From: Desarmillaria ectypa
Lineage: Eukaryota > Basidiomycota > Agaricomycetes > Agaricales > Physalacriaceae
DNA length: 64,000 bases
Direction: 5' to 3'
Assembly (NCBI GenBank): GCA_030407005.1
Contig: JAUDYN010000007.1
Location: 2,604,001 to 2,668,000 of the forward strand
Made by a program: the position numbers and the translations under genes
Shown: positions 24,425 through 36,129 of the stretch, piece after piece
How the letters are laid out: each line of letters opens with the position of its first letter
Position numbering within the stretch: position 1 is the stretch's first letter
The notes under the pieces: model-generated
Told to the model about the DNA's origin: nothing
Databases searched by the model: none
The model's input: the letters and a program-made list of their open reading frames with translations, nothing else

Positions 24425-24860
24425 GGCTTTTGCTACGTAGCACCCTGCCAGCGCTACGTATTGCTACCCCAGGTACGTAGCTCGATAGCGTGCCGCCAGT
24501 GCTATGTAGCATCAGTAGTGGTCCATAGCTCTGTGCTTCGAGTACGTGCCAGCATATAGTATCCCTTTCTTCAAGTCTATTGTGGAGGGGGGGGAGTAGA
24601 GTTAATTATTAGTTGTATGACCATTCTAATATACACATTTTGACTGCATTTCAGCGCTGTGTATTTGGGTGATTATTACGAGCACTAGTGAATACTGTAT
24701 TGTATGTATAGATGCAGTACTGCTGCGTATCCCTGACATGCAAGCTATGGGTGTGCTACGTAGCACTACGTAGCATTCGCAGGAGTGCTACGGATGCTAT
24801 GTTAAGGGGTACCTGACTACGGGGCTATGGAAGCTATGTATAGGCAGTACCTATATATAG
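24425..24860. repeat. Cluster of GCTACGTAGC palindromes
   Basis: TGCTACGTAGCA (a perfect 12-base palindrome) and near variants (GCTACGTA, GTACGTAGC, GCTATGTAGC, CACTACGTAGCA) recur within two sub-clusters, about 24430-24515 and 24750-24860. C runs and G runs flank the block (24398-24407, 24588-24596). No gene is seen from 24150 to 25050. Confidence 0.6.
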
Positions 24861-25052
24861 CTTGGTGTATTTTTCCTGATGAACCCAAAGCAATAGAATC
24901 TTGAGGCTGAGGATACCGATATTTCCGACGACAGTACGAGCCGCACTACAATACAAACCAGGAAATGGTGGTGGTTAAAAGGGAGTTGAGCAGTAAGCAG
25001 TACAGAAAAGGTACAATCTTGCTGAAATGTATGTATGAGAAATCAATGTACA

Positions 25053-27470
25053 TCAAAGAAAGAAAGAAGAAAATAGACCATTTGACTGTTCAACCTTAGA
25101 GCCGGCCGTATCATCGAACTCAACTGCCTGGAACGCCTGACCGGTAGAACTAAGTAACATCTGTTCCCCCCACAAGCGCGCAGGGATCTCGTGATTATGT
25201 CGTAGGAAGAAACGTATACGCTCCAACCATTCTCTCAAGAGGGCAAATCTACATCTTGTTCGGGCACTCTCTTCCACCCACCCCGAACCTCCTTTTTCGA
25301 TCGCATGAAGTGAAATTTGCGCGAGCCAGTAAAATTGTAAGGTGTTGTGTACCAAGGACGATTTGTTATAGACCGGCCCTACGACGTCGCAGCAATGCAT
25401 CCACGTTTGGAGCCAGTTGTGTAAAATGGACTGCAAACGGACGTAGTCTCTATTGGAAGTGGGAAACGAATAAATGTCTCTGAGGATGGCGTGTACCAGA
25501 ATGAAATGGGAAAATGGATTTGGCGGGGTTGGGGGCGGCGTAAAAATGCAGCCGTGATGAGGGAGTTCTGATTCCCCAGCCAGAGTGGCAAGCGCTTGAT
25601 GTAAATTGACTCCAGACAATCTCGTGGAACCCGTGGAAAAGCACGAAGGCCTTTTTGTCATTTCCAACCATTCGATAGCGCTTGGGGCATTCCATAGGTC
25701 GTCATCGCTTGGCAAGTTGACATTAAATTCCGTTGATTTAAAAGAAGCCGGTCTCGAAAAATAGATGGGGTAACAACAATCGTGAAAATACGAGAGTACC
25801 AGAGTACTACAACGTTGTGAGATTGAGGAAAGCAGATCAATGCATACGATATACCGTTTCATAGTCTCGTGCATGGCCCATTCACGCCAGGATTGTTCCA
25901 GTGAGAGTGTATCATTCAAATCAGGAACTGTCCAAGAGCGAAGACGCGTAACCAAGCCGGTTTGGCGGATCATCTGTAAGGTGTGTGAGTGACAGAGTGA
26001 GAGGCTGAGATAGCGGATATACCATAACTAGCATCTGATGATAGACGCTGGTGATCACCTGTTGTTCGGCGTCTTGATGAAAAAGACCGACGGTCTGAAG
26101 CAGAACAACGGCTAATATTAAGAAGTCTTGATCGATTATGGGTTTTGCAGCCTGGGTACAAGCATCAATACCCGAAGAATACTGAGTTCCGGGACGTACA
26201 AACTCCTGTACGAGGAGATTACGAGAGGATAGCGTTTCCTCGATGAATGTTGCAGCCTGTTTTGTCTTGACAAAGAGCGCGCCACACGCTTTCATGGCTC
26301 GAACGAGAATAGAGGGCTTACGGTCCGCAGACCACGTTGCAAGATGCACCAAAGGAAGATGTTTACAGAAGTCGGAGAAAAAATACCGGGCTAGAGAAAG
26401 AATTACCTATAAGAAGAACGATGTATTGGAAACAGGGACCTACTATATTCCTGATCTTCTGAAGTACTCGGAAGAGTACCCATCACCGGCGATGAGTATC
26501 GCGAATAATCATATGATGAAACTTTATTGTTATTAGAGTTGAGCCATGAGAAGTCGAGGCCATCGTTGAATGGCACGTGTGGGTCTAACCAGTGGTAAAA
26601 CGGACATAACATATCGAAGGACCTCTCCCACGCGTGTTGATTTTGATCCTCTTTAATTTGGGGTGATAACGTACGGGGAATTTCGTCCACTGCCCGCCAG
26701 TCCAAGGGCGTAGGCGATGAATAATGTGTCTCGCCCTCCGATGCGGTGTTAGCAGGCGGCAAAGAAGAGGGCGGGGAGAGCGGAGTACATGACGATGACA
26801 AAGCAGGGGAACCTTTGGAGATGTCCATTGTTTCGCCTTCAGGTTGCCGGTGAGGCTGTTTACCAACAAACACGCATTCCCCTCCCCGAGCAACGCATCT
26901 CGAACAGGGTTGTTCAAGCTGTCTATCGCATTTAGTTCTAGACAGAACACAAGCCTGTGTATCAGACTGATGATCAGTGCTTTGTTTCTCAAATCCCATC
27001 TCCTATACCTCGCACCTCGCATGCCCTTCTCTTCCTTGGCTTTTGATCGAGCCTAACGACATATTTAGTTATCTCATTACGACCAAGCACAGCTAAAGAA
27101 GCTTACGGTCCCTTACAAGTCTTCAAGTGTCGTTTCAATACGTCGAGTCTGGCGAATTGAGTCTCGCATTGCTGGAAAAAATGTTGGTAAAGATGCATTA
27201 TACAACTATCTGTCACCTACGATGCACTGATGCATGCGCTGGAAGGAGTCTGAAAATTTTTAGCTATCTGCACGATGGGTCATTGACAGTGGGGTACTCA
27301 CGAGAGCGTATATGCTTATGCAAATGAGTAGGTCGCGTATATCTAGCAGAGCAAATAGGACATGTCAGACTCTGAGGCAGCATAGCACCCTTTGCCTTCG
27401 CGTCCAGCACGGTCGCCGGCTCAAAGAGCTGAAAAGTCACATAATCGTAGGCGGGAGAGGACGCTTCCAT
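25053..27470 (-). CDS. Transcription factor with two zinc fingers plus Zn2Cys6 and fungal TF domain
   Basis: Seven exons (27470-27302, 27249-27221, 27171-27107, 27052-27016, 26954-26444, 26390-26023, 25973-25053) sum to 2,100 nt, or 699 aa. Finger 1 is C37-x2-C40-x12-H53-x3-H57, and finger 2 is C65-x2-C68-x12-H81-x3-C85. A basic stretch (KPRKRR) leads into a complete Zn2Cys6 cluster with cysteines 99, 102, 109, 117, 120 and 127, whose first CxxC is split by an intron. A Ser/Pro-rich linker follows, then a fungal middle-homology region (RAMKACGALF, YHQMLVM, FILVHAILRDIYSF). This C2H2 plus Zn2Cys6 design is known in fungi and binds DNA in the nucleus. Targets are unknown. The MFS transporter 3.5 kb away is a possible but unproven target. 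Confidence 0.87.
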
Positions 27471-29419
27471 AGGGAGAGTATATGCAAGGAATCAGATTCG
27501 AGATGCAGGTTGAGGTGAAGACGCGTTTGGCGCTTGTTTTTATATGATGCATTTTCGGCTGTAAGAAGCTAGTATAAAGAGGGAGGTTAAACGGTGTAGG
27601 CCAGCTTAACACAGCTGCATCACTGCCGGCGGTTGCTAGATATGTGCAGATTCTGACTCTGAGATCCTATCAAGTCCCCGGATAATAAGATAGCGCCTGT
27701 GAGTCACCAGTTAGGCGACTGTGACCCCCAATGTGAACAGGACTGATCACACTCACCTATTGCAGAGCATTTCTTCAGGTAAGGTGTGCAACATAGGTGC
27801 GGGCGCCAATTGCCTTTGATAAAGTGGAAGCTTCGGCTTCTCACTTAGCCGAATACAAAGTTCCCACCCTCGTGGTAGTTGTCCCTGGATCCTTGCTATT
27901 TTCGCGATGATCCCCAGTGGAATGTGTTGGAATCGCAGATGCTGGATCAACTCTTGTCAGAATTAATAGCAGTGATTAGGGATGCGTTAGGCATTGGCGA
28001 GATGGAAAAGCGTATTAGCTTGCATGCTGTAGGGGTTTCTGAGTAAAAGACAATTAGGCCCATGTCCCGTGCTCTAGTAACTGTCTCACTGCGTCCTGAA
28101 GCACGACGTCCTCTACTATACCACGCATAATGCTGGTGAATAAGCCCTGTGAGAACTAAAGACATTTCGGAAATGGAATTTGAACACCGTCACAGCGGAT
28201 AAGCCAGGGTAGGAGATATACATAAGAGCTCGTTATCGCACCCATGTCAATCTAGAAGTCAGGGTCAGCTTGTCGGGTTGGATCCATAAAATCTACTCAC
28301 TCGAATGTCCTTGGCACTTTACACAATGCCTCGCTGAACCAAATGATTTGTTCAGAGCCCAGACGTTAGTATCCCTAAAAAGTGTCACGAGATTTGAATA
28401 GGACCAGCACAACCATGGCAGCAGGTTGAACATTTCGTTACGTAAGTGACAGTACACCTACAGCACAGCCTAAGCACGCAAGTAGACCATTGAGAGTTGA
28501 CCACTCGATATTAGGTGTGGCGGGATCAAGGTATTGGCAAGTATTAAATAGATTGAATCGCTAGCATGGATGGACGGCAAATTCTCTGGAAGCTTTAGCT
28601 CGGTGTTCATAGGTGATCTATGAGCATCGAAATCGCTGACAACTTGCGCGTCATTCTTCGACCACCATGTTTCCTGAGCCTGTCAGATTCTGCTTGTTAC
28701 CTTCAACAAAGATAACAGCAATGTGTAGCAGTGCCATATGTAGCATGGATACGGCGATCTTGAAATTGGGTGCTCTAAGCCGGGTTTTAGCCAGGATAGA
28801 AGTAATGATCTGCTTTTGCATTGTACAAATATGGCATATGAGGGGATTTATCTCAAAAGTCAGCGCCTTTAAGGAGGGATATTTTGGAAATAATATGCGT
28901 GAAACATACTCCCTCTCCTCCATATAGTTCTCGGGTTAGCAATTGATGATGTACCGGACATAGACCTCGACGACCTCCAGAGTAGAAGACATAAGAACTC
29001 CGAGAGCTTCAAGAAACGAAAGCCACGTATTATCTTCCCGCCAAAGACGTAGATAGAGAAATAGTTGCGATAAGGATAGTGCTCGCAGGTCCTTTACTGG
29101 CCAACGACCATTGCTAGAACTACACAGATTTTAGCAAGAATCGGAGATGCAGATGAGCAGCACGCAGGCCACGACGTTCAACTGTAGTGCAAATGAGATA
29201 GAGCACAACGTCGTTGAAACCATCGAGCGCACCATCGTGTAACCCCCCCGTCATTGTCGTTGTTGATTGCAGTACGGACTTGGTGTTGGTGTTGTTGGTG
29301 TTGTTTGGTACGGACCGTACGATAGCTTCTACTATGACGCATTATTTGTCCCTATTAGCCTAGGGAGGTGATCCAAAAATTTGGGCTATTTTTTTGGATT
29401 TCCTCAACTTCGGATTTCG
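27471..29419. other. 1.9-kb gap between the transcription factor and EBP2
   Basis: Must contain the divergent promoters of both neighbours. A minus-strand stretch near 27950-27770 reads HTLPEEMLCNR and another at 28923-28651 reads like a weak leucine-rich segment. Both recall F-box proteins, but the frames are broken and I cannot assemble a gene. A GGTGTT-type microsatellite lies at 29280-29310 and a C run at 29242-29249, just upstream of EBP2. Confidence 0.45.
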
Positions 29420-30812
29420 ATGGTTTCTTCAAAATCCAAAACGCCGGGAAAGCGCACAAAAGGCAAAGTCGTCGACCCTCCCGTTGTTGTGCCTTCGGAT
29501 TCTTCGGACTCAAACGACGAAGACTCTGACAATGGAGGTGTCGACGAAGAAGGAATGGAGCGTCTCATGAAGGCTCTAGGAGATGAAGGTTTGGATGAAT
29601 TTGACCAGGCGCAGCTAGGAGCTCTCGGTGGTGATAAGGAATCATACAGTCAGAGCGAAGATGAAAATGGCAGCGACGAAGAAGATGCTGAGGGCATTGA
29701 CGCAGTGAACGACAGTGAAGAGGAGGAAGAACAAGAACAAGTAGCTAACGAAGACGATGCAGAAGAAGATGAGGGCGATGTCGAAGAAGAAGTCGCTCTT
29801 GAGGACATTGAGGACGTCGACGATGATGTTGTTCCACGGCAAAAAATTGAAATCGACAACCAGGTATGTGTTGCCCTTCCTAGAGTATTATCATTCTTAC
29901 ATCTTCCACGCAGGCCGCTCTCGCACGCATACGCGAATCCATACAGCTGGACACCTCACTTCCATGGACAGAGACTCTCGTTCTGTCGTATCCAGAAACT
30001 ATAGATGTCGACGTGAATGACGATCTAAACCGTGAAGTTGCATTGTATGTACCCTCTCTTCATATACTTGAGCCTGTCCTAATATCATTTACTCTCAGTT
30101 ATAAGCAGGCACTTCACGGAGCCAATGCTGGTCGAGCATTGGCGGCAAAACACAAATTCCCATTCACGCGCCCTTCGGATTACTTTGCAGAGATGGTCAA
30201 GACGGACGCACATATGGAGCGGATACGACAGCGTCTATTGGATGAGAGCTCAGGCATCAAAAAGAGCGAGGATAAACGCAAGGAAAGGGAAGGGAAGAAG
30301 TTCGGGAAGCAGGTACAAATTGAAAAACTCAAAGAGAGGGAACGTTCGAAGAAGGATATGGAGGAACGACTGAAGGGCCTGAAACGAAGTATGCTTCCGC
30401 CTTTCTCTTGTGCACGTCAGGAAACTGAATGATTCCTGTAGAACGAAAGGACGTCCTCGACAACCCCAATGCCGATGACGACGCCTTCGACGTCGCTGTT
30501 GAGGATGCTATCTCAGATCGTCCTGCGAAGCGCGGTCGTGGTGGACTTTCGCGTCAGAGCCGGGACAAAAAGTTTGGATTTGGTGGTGGAGATCGGCGAT
30601 CAAAGCAAAATACCCGAGAATCAACCGATAACTTTGAATCTGGGTCTCGGAAAGGTTCTTTCAGAGGCAGTGGAAGGGGCGGTAGAGGCGGTAGAAGTGG
30701 CGGCGATGGAAGGGGCGGAAGAGGCGGGAGAGGCGGTGGAAGTAGTGGTGGACGCCATAGTTCAAAGAGACTTGGTAAATCCAGACGCGTTACTGCTCGC
30801 AGTAAGACATGA
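29420..30812 (+). CDS. EBP2: rRNA-processing protein EBP2
   Basis: Nucleolar factor needed for 27S pre-rRNA processing and 60S subunit assembly. Four exons (29420-29863, 29914-30044, 30099-30388, 30442-30812) sum to 1,236 nt, giving 411 aa. The ATG at 29420 is the first in frame; the longer open frame upstream has none. Order: basic start, very acidic stretch (residues about 35-145), then the conserved EBP2 block with LARIRESIQLDTSLPW, YKQALHGANAGRALA, PFTRPSDYFAEMVKTD, and a charged helix KKFGKQVQIEKLKERERSKK. The C-terminus has the usual KFGFGGG and KRLGKSRR signals. Between them sits an unusual RGG-rich segment of about 30 residues. Convergent with the MFS gene, with 141 bases between stops. 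Confidence 0.95.
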
Positions 30813-30953
30813 TAATATATCTGGACATGGTGCAATACCATCATATTCTTCTTCCCTTCTCAGTGTTGCACGATTAAATTGCAGGAAGTTGGCACCACTT
30901 TGCAAGAAACTATGAATGAATTGTAAGATACATTGCAAAATGATTACACCACC

Positions 30954-33389
30954 CTAGTGTACAACTACTCTTTCACTGCTTTTAGTCATGCTATGTCCTT
31001 CACGCTCTTTCAAGAATAGCACGCAAACCCCCGCAATCACAAATACAACAACGCTGGTGTATACAGGTACCGTTCTATCGATCATCAAAAGCATTCCACC
31101 GATCAGAGGAGCTATCATTCCTCCGCTAAGATAAAAGTCAGATATACTACACAATGTGAAAAGAAGACGCTTACATTCGTGACAGGGCAGACGCAATCCC
31201 GCACGCCGTCCCTCTAACTATGAACGACATATTTTAGGAAAGGCAGAAACATCACCGACAAACGAAGAATCTTACCTTTCGTGCCAAATATCTCTGGGGT
31301 CCAACTGATGCCAAATCATCAATATGCCAGCTTGGGCGAAAGCGAAGACACATACCCATATAACACCGCCCACATCGTTGTCGCACTGAGACTGACTCCA
31401 ACCGTACTTGCTCTAACTGCCCATGATGATTCCACCATCACAAACACCACGCAGAAAATAGCTGTTACAAACGTGCTCCCGGCCAACGACCAACGGCGGC
31501 CGAGACGTGATTCTATCATATATGCGCCAATCTACTCAAGTTATTTAGTCATTATAGGGATAGATGATTATAAAACTGACAATAGCCCCAGGACAACCAC
31601 CAATGGTGAATATTACCACGTCCCATAGACTGTCTTCTAATGATTTCGTAGTCTCCCCAGATGAGTCTTTACCAATTTCAAGGAGTTTTGGGAGAAAGAC
31701 GTTGAACATGGTATAAGCTGAACATACGAGATAAGCATACGTCTCGGGAAGGAAGAATCTTCCTACCGAGCGACATAGCACACCAGGCTGCCCACATAAA
31801 CAATGTTGTTCTCAACCACTCCGGGGTAAGAACCATCAGAATCCGATCCCACCATGCCCATAGAGGACGTCTCAGCCAACTTGGTAAGACACTGTATAGC
31901 TGCTTCTCGTACACAGACGATGTGCGTCTTCGAGATCGGGAGGTAGGACGTGATGAGACCCGACGTGGTCGTACTATCGGTTCGACATCTTCCTTGAGCG
32001 AATGAGGCTCTTGGTACGGGATCGTCGGAGTTTCAAAAGAATGCGACTCGAGCTGCTGTGCCGGCGATTCTCCCGTCGAGTGATAGTCAGCAACTCTGGT
32101 GGGGGAATTGGTGCCATCATCGCCAGCAGGTCGCGTATCCGGCGCCACGGCCGGATGTTGATCTACACTCCGAACATCCTCAACATCGTCGAGGTCGAGA
32201 GAAAGCGGAGCGCCGTTAAATCTTGCTATCATTTGCAGCGACTCGACAGCTTCTTGATGACGCCCAGCATGTACTAGGAAACGAGGAGACTCGTGTAGCC
32301 GGAAAAAGACCATTCGGGCCGAAAACATGCTGAGTGTCTGCGAAATGAAGCGTTAGTTGATCTATAAAACATTGATTGTTTACGTACAATGAGACCCAAT
32401 GTAATGAGAAGGTACTTCCATCCCTGATTCTGTACATCGACATCGCATCCAGCCGGCGGCGGTGAACACGAATGATGGGGTACAATGAGCAAGGCTACGA
32501 TAGCAGACAAGACGGCACCAAACGAGAAGAAGACTGACAACGCAGTCACCAGGTATTGCTTCCCTCTCGGCATGTGTTCCAAAAGTAGAGTGCCATCAGT
32601 GGGCATTGAACCCTGAATACGCGTCAATCAAGAGTTGACCTCAATAGTGGACGCGACCTACGCCTACAGCTGTGCCCAGCAAGAAGAGAAGGGTACATAA
32701 AGACGTGTACGACCAAGATAAGGAGGCCAATAGCCCAAAAAGTGAAGTAAAGAACAGCGTGGCGTTAAACGCGGTGCTTCGACCCATGAGGTCGGAACCT
32801 GAAAACGGGGGTGAGCTGAGCAAACCAAAGGCGAGTTCTACGTACAGGTCCCCCAACCCACTGCTCCGAACATCATGCCACAGAATAACGAGGAGGACAC
32901 AGCCCCAATGTACCTGTCCGGTACTGAAAAATAGTTGTAACAAGCAATGCAGTATGCTAGGTAGTACACACCGGCATAGTGAAGCTGCACACGAGGTAGG
33001 ATGATAGCCACTGCTTGAATCCACATCTGAACATCCTGTCAAGAAGGAAGAATTTTGTGCAAATGCATACTGACATTGTCGGCCATCCAACCTAAGGAAC
33101 TTTGTTAGACTCGACACTACGAAGAAATACCGAGAAAAATCACCAAAACCACACAGCGACAGGAGCGTCCATTGATAGCTGCCCATACCAATACGGTCTA
33201 TGGTTCTATCCAGCTGTAGGCGAGTGAGGAAAAAGAAATTGTCAACAGTGAGTAGCGCACCGGAGTCCGCCCATCATCCAGTTCATCGTCGTCGATGAGC
33301 TGCTGCTGCTCGACGTCGTCATCGTCGATAAAGTAAGAGTCCATTTCATCTGACCAAAGCACAGAGGCACGCGGGGTTACACTGCCCAT
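30954..33389 (-). CDS. MFS transporter, SV2/SVOP-like
   Basis: Membrane transporter of the sugar-porter-like branch. Thirteen exons sum to 1,839 nt, giving 612 aa; the first is 33389-33261 and the last 31125-30954. After an acidic cytosolic start comes DRTIDRIGMGSYQWTLLSLCGFGWMADNMWIQ, quoted here as two family blocks (DRTIDRIGMGSYQW and LCGFGWMADN), diagnostic of SV2/SVOP relatives. Then AVSSSLFCGMMFGAVGWGT, MPRGKQYLVTALSVFFSFG, FFRLHESPRFLVHAGR and a long hydrophilic central loop with many Arg and Ser. The second half has YTMFNVFLPKLLE and YGWTPEIFGTKVRGTACG. About 12 helices are expected. Substrate is unknown. No damage seen. The start lies in an arginine-free acidic segment rich in Asp. 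Confidence 0.92.
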
Positions 33390-34013
33390 TTTGGAACCCC
33401 TCTGTACAGTCAGCAAGCGAAATATCGCAATTCAGTAATCACAAGTCGCAATTGAGTCGTCCTTTCTCCGATAAACAGCTGTAGTGGAGCCTTGAGGATA
33501 TCAGTGTCAGGTCACTAGCGTCTCCGACATCAACGTCAATGGCGAGACGGTCGTGGGAATCCGTCGTCACCACTGTCTAACGGCCCGAAAACCCGCAGTA
33601 TGAACAAAACGATGGTGCAGACTGATATGGTGCTTGACAACGTTGACAACGGCGTCCCGTCTTCTCTACGCGACGCTCTGTCGTCTTAATTGTTTCACGA
33701 ATGTCCATCTAGCTCAGGCAGCTATCGATACGCCCCGCCTGTTCACTTTCCGGGCTTAGTCCGGGTCAATACCGCTCTCGTTCTGCCTAAAATTTAAAGA
33801 GGCCTTAATGCTTGTTTCGTCAGCTCTCAATATCATCGCGGCTAGCACCTAACCATCACAACTCATTTACGTGACAGGCCACTAGATATTCGCCTTACCC
33901 AAGGCACCATAGAAAAGTCCTTTCCAGACGTATTTCGACGACATTTCGCTCTGTTTGCCGTTTCGCAAACTCGTAACCTTTGATTTTCTACCTGAGCGAA
34001 AGCCAAGCCCAAC
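33390..34013. other. MFS transporter upstream region
   Basis: About 620 bases of ordinary composition before the next relic. It should hold the MFS promoter. I see no ORF, repeat or clear TATA element. Confidence 0.5.
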
Positions 34014-34640
34014 ATGGATGTGGAACTTCCCACCGTAACATCACACGTTGAACATCTGGTGACTAACAGTTGAGTATGGCTCCATTCGAAACGTAGTGTG
34101 CATTCGAGGGAGCATTCATAGACTTATCCGTGTAGCTGACAGCACTAAACCCTTAAGCCTAAACACTTTGAAATGAATGAATGGGACAAATAACCTTCCT
34201 TAGAGGTGAACCCAGCACTATTCTACACATCTCATCTCATAGTGATTCATTACACGACACAGGACCGAGTAACCCAAGTCATTACAGGAAACGCGAAATC
34301 AGCAATCTCCCCATACCAACCACCACGGTATATCACATAGAAACAAAGATTTTCAGAATGGAATGTGCCCATTTGGCGTGGTAATGGCCTTTCGGCTTTG
34401 GACCATTATCGCTGACTTGTTCGTCTTAGCTGTATACAACGCTATGTCCAATGTTTCGACACTGACGACGATTGGGAGCCATTCTGAAGAACCTCTCAAT
34501 ACTGTCACGACTTGCTGTTACTGTCTGCCGAAACTCACGCAGACATATACAGGCTTTTGTTCCTATCTTGTGCGAATTCGAGGCACTCAAGAAGCTCGTA
34601 TTAAGTACCGAATGTGGCTTACTTGGGAGCATATACATGC
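34014..34640 (+). pseudogene. Decayed third copy of the F-box-like family
   Basis: Two blocks match the F-box-like pseudogene of the repeat arms. Bases near 34014-34140 correspond to the ELPTITTLM ... EHVATYGWVWLCSNRGRASREHS region but carry stop codons. Bases near 34413-34480 (LAVYNAMSNVSTLTTIG in one frame) correspond to LLAVYDAIPSIATLTLGG. The copy is on the plus strand, opposite to the right-arm copy 1.5 kb away. No intact frame survives. Confidence 0.6.
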
Positions 34641-36129
34641 CGCGTGGCAATGAGGTACAAAACTTTGCTGACGCTGTCGCAGTATACGTCGATGCGGACG
34701 TAGGCGGTTACGCGAGGTCGTGAGTCGCTTGCAGTTCGGCTGGGCGTAGAGGAGAAACGAGGTTTTCGTAGACTTGAAAATGTATCTAGGACTAAATCAG
34801 TATAAAGAGCGAAAGGACCACTTACTAGGCTCTAATCAGAAGGCTCGTGGGCTCGCTCAATGGCTCAGTGCTCGTGGTAAAAGGGAAAGAAAAGTAAAAT
34901 CCAATTTCATCGGACAGGTACAGATAACGAAAGAGGGGGTGGCCGTACGCGTGCTCGTGCGTTGCCAGAGCACATAGATAGTGTCTTTGTATATGTGGAT
35001 GTATTCTATAATAAAAAGTGTCAAAAGAAGTAGAATTTCTTAGCTACAAACCTTGGCCTCGAGCAAGAGCAAATTTTTGACCGGGATACGCGCAACTACG
35101 GCATAGGAAGAGCTTGCTGCCCCGCTCAGCGTACGAACGGTGGTCTAAGCTGTCGTTGCTCGATTCCCAGCGCATTCCGAGCTAAATTTATCTGCTGTTG
35201 GCCTTGGTCCTTCGCGTCAGATGGGGTAGGGGGGGGGGAATGGTGGTGGAAGAAAACTAGAGAGAGAAATAAGCGAAAGGAGAGAGTAATATACTGGTAA
35301 TAGCAGGCGACACTCATACGACTCATACGACCCCTTCCACCATTGCTTGAGATAGCTCAATTGTCAGTGAGGTGAGCTACCTCAATATTGTTATCGAGAT
35401 CTTGAGCCATGTTGTCCTAAGGCCGAAATGTTGGATGCATGCTCCTCGATCCTGGAGCTATGCATCGTCGCAGGCAGAGAGAGGGTGAACCTATAGAGAA
35501 GAAATGGCAGTAATATGAAGCAGATGGCAGTGGAAAAGAAGAAAGAGACGTAGCAAACCGAAAAGGAAGTACAAGTCAGCCGGCCCGAGACGTCGAGTCT
35601 ATGAGCACGGCAACTCGTACTACCACAACGCGGAGAGAAGCCAAGCTCATAAACGCGTTGCCCGTATGGTCTTCGGGTCCTGCAATCAAACCGAGGTAGT
35701 GGTAGTTGGATCGCTTTCTAAGGCCACGGTAACCAGGGGAACGAGATGGGGTATCCTGGATATCGCTTGATCTGCAGAAGAGCAAGAGAAGATTGTGAAG
35801 TTCTGGTCATCAAGTACGTACGAGCTCGAGGATTTCTTTTTCCCCCTTGGCTGAAGGTCGACATCATATGTAAGATTAACATCGTTTAACGTCAATAAAG
35901 GCTGGGCTTGTCCCACGTGTCAGTATTGAACAGATTACAGACTCGAAGAGGTACCTTGCATCTTTCCGATCGACCCAGCTTTGCGATGCAGGAGAGAAGA
36001 AGACGTAGTACGTGATCAACTGACTCACAGGCAGGCATGAGCAGATGAAACGGACGACTTTGTATGGCAAGGATCCAATGATCGCGCCGTGATTGCAATA
36101 AGTACGCACTCAACGACTGGGTACAGATT
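34641..36129. other. Relic-rich stretch without a supported gene
   Basis: Short open frames on both strands without motifs. A run of nine G lies at about 35229-35237. A minus-strand piece near 35916-35686 (LLTLNDVNLTYDVDL) has no recognised family. The part nearest 36130 may be the decayed 3' end of the adjoining F-box relic. Confidence 0.4.

Noticed and set aside
27753..27950. F-box gene on the minus strand (LPEEMLCNR)
   Set aside because: Only a few residues fit, and no continuation in any frame or across an intron was found.
29642..29859. Ser-rich frames on the minus strand
   Set aside because: They are shadows of the acidic repeat region of EBP2 read backwards.
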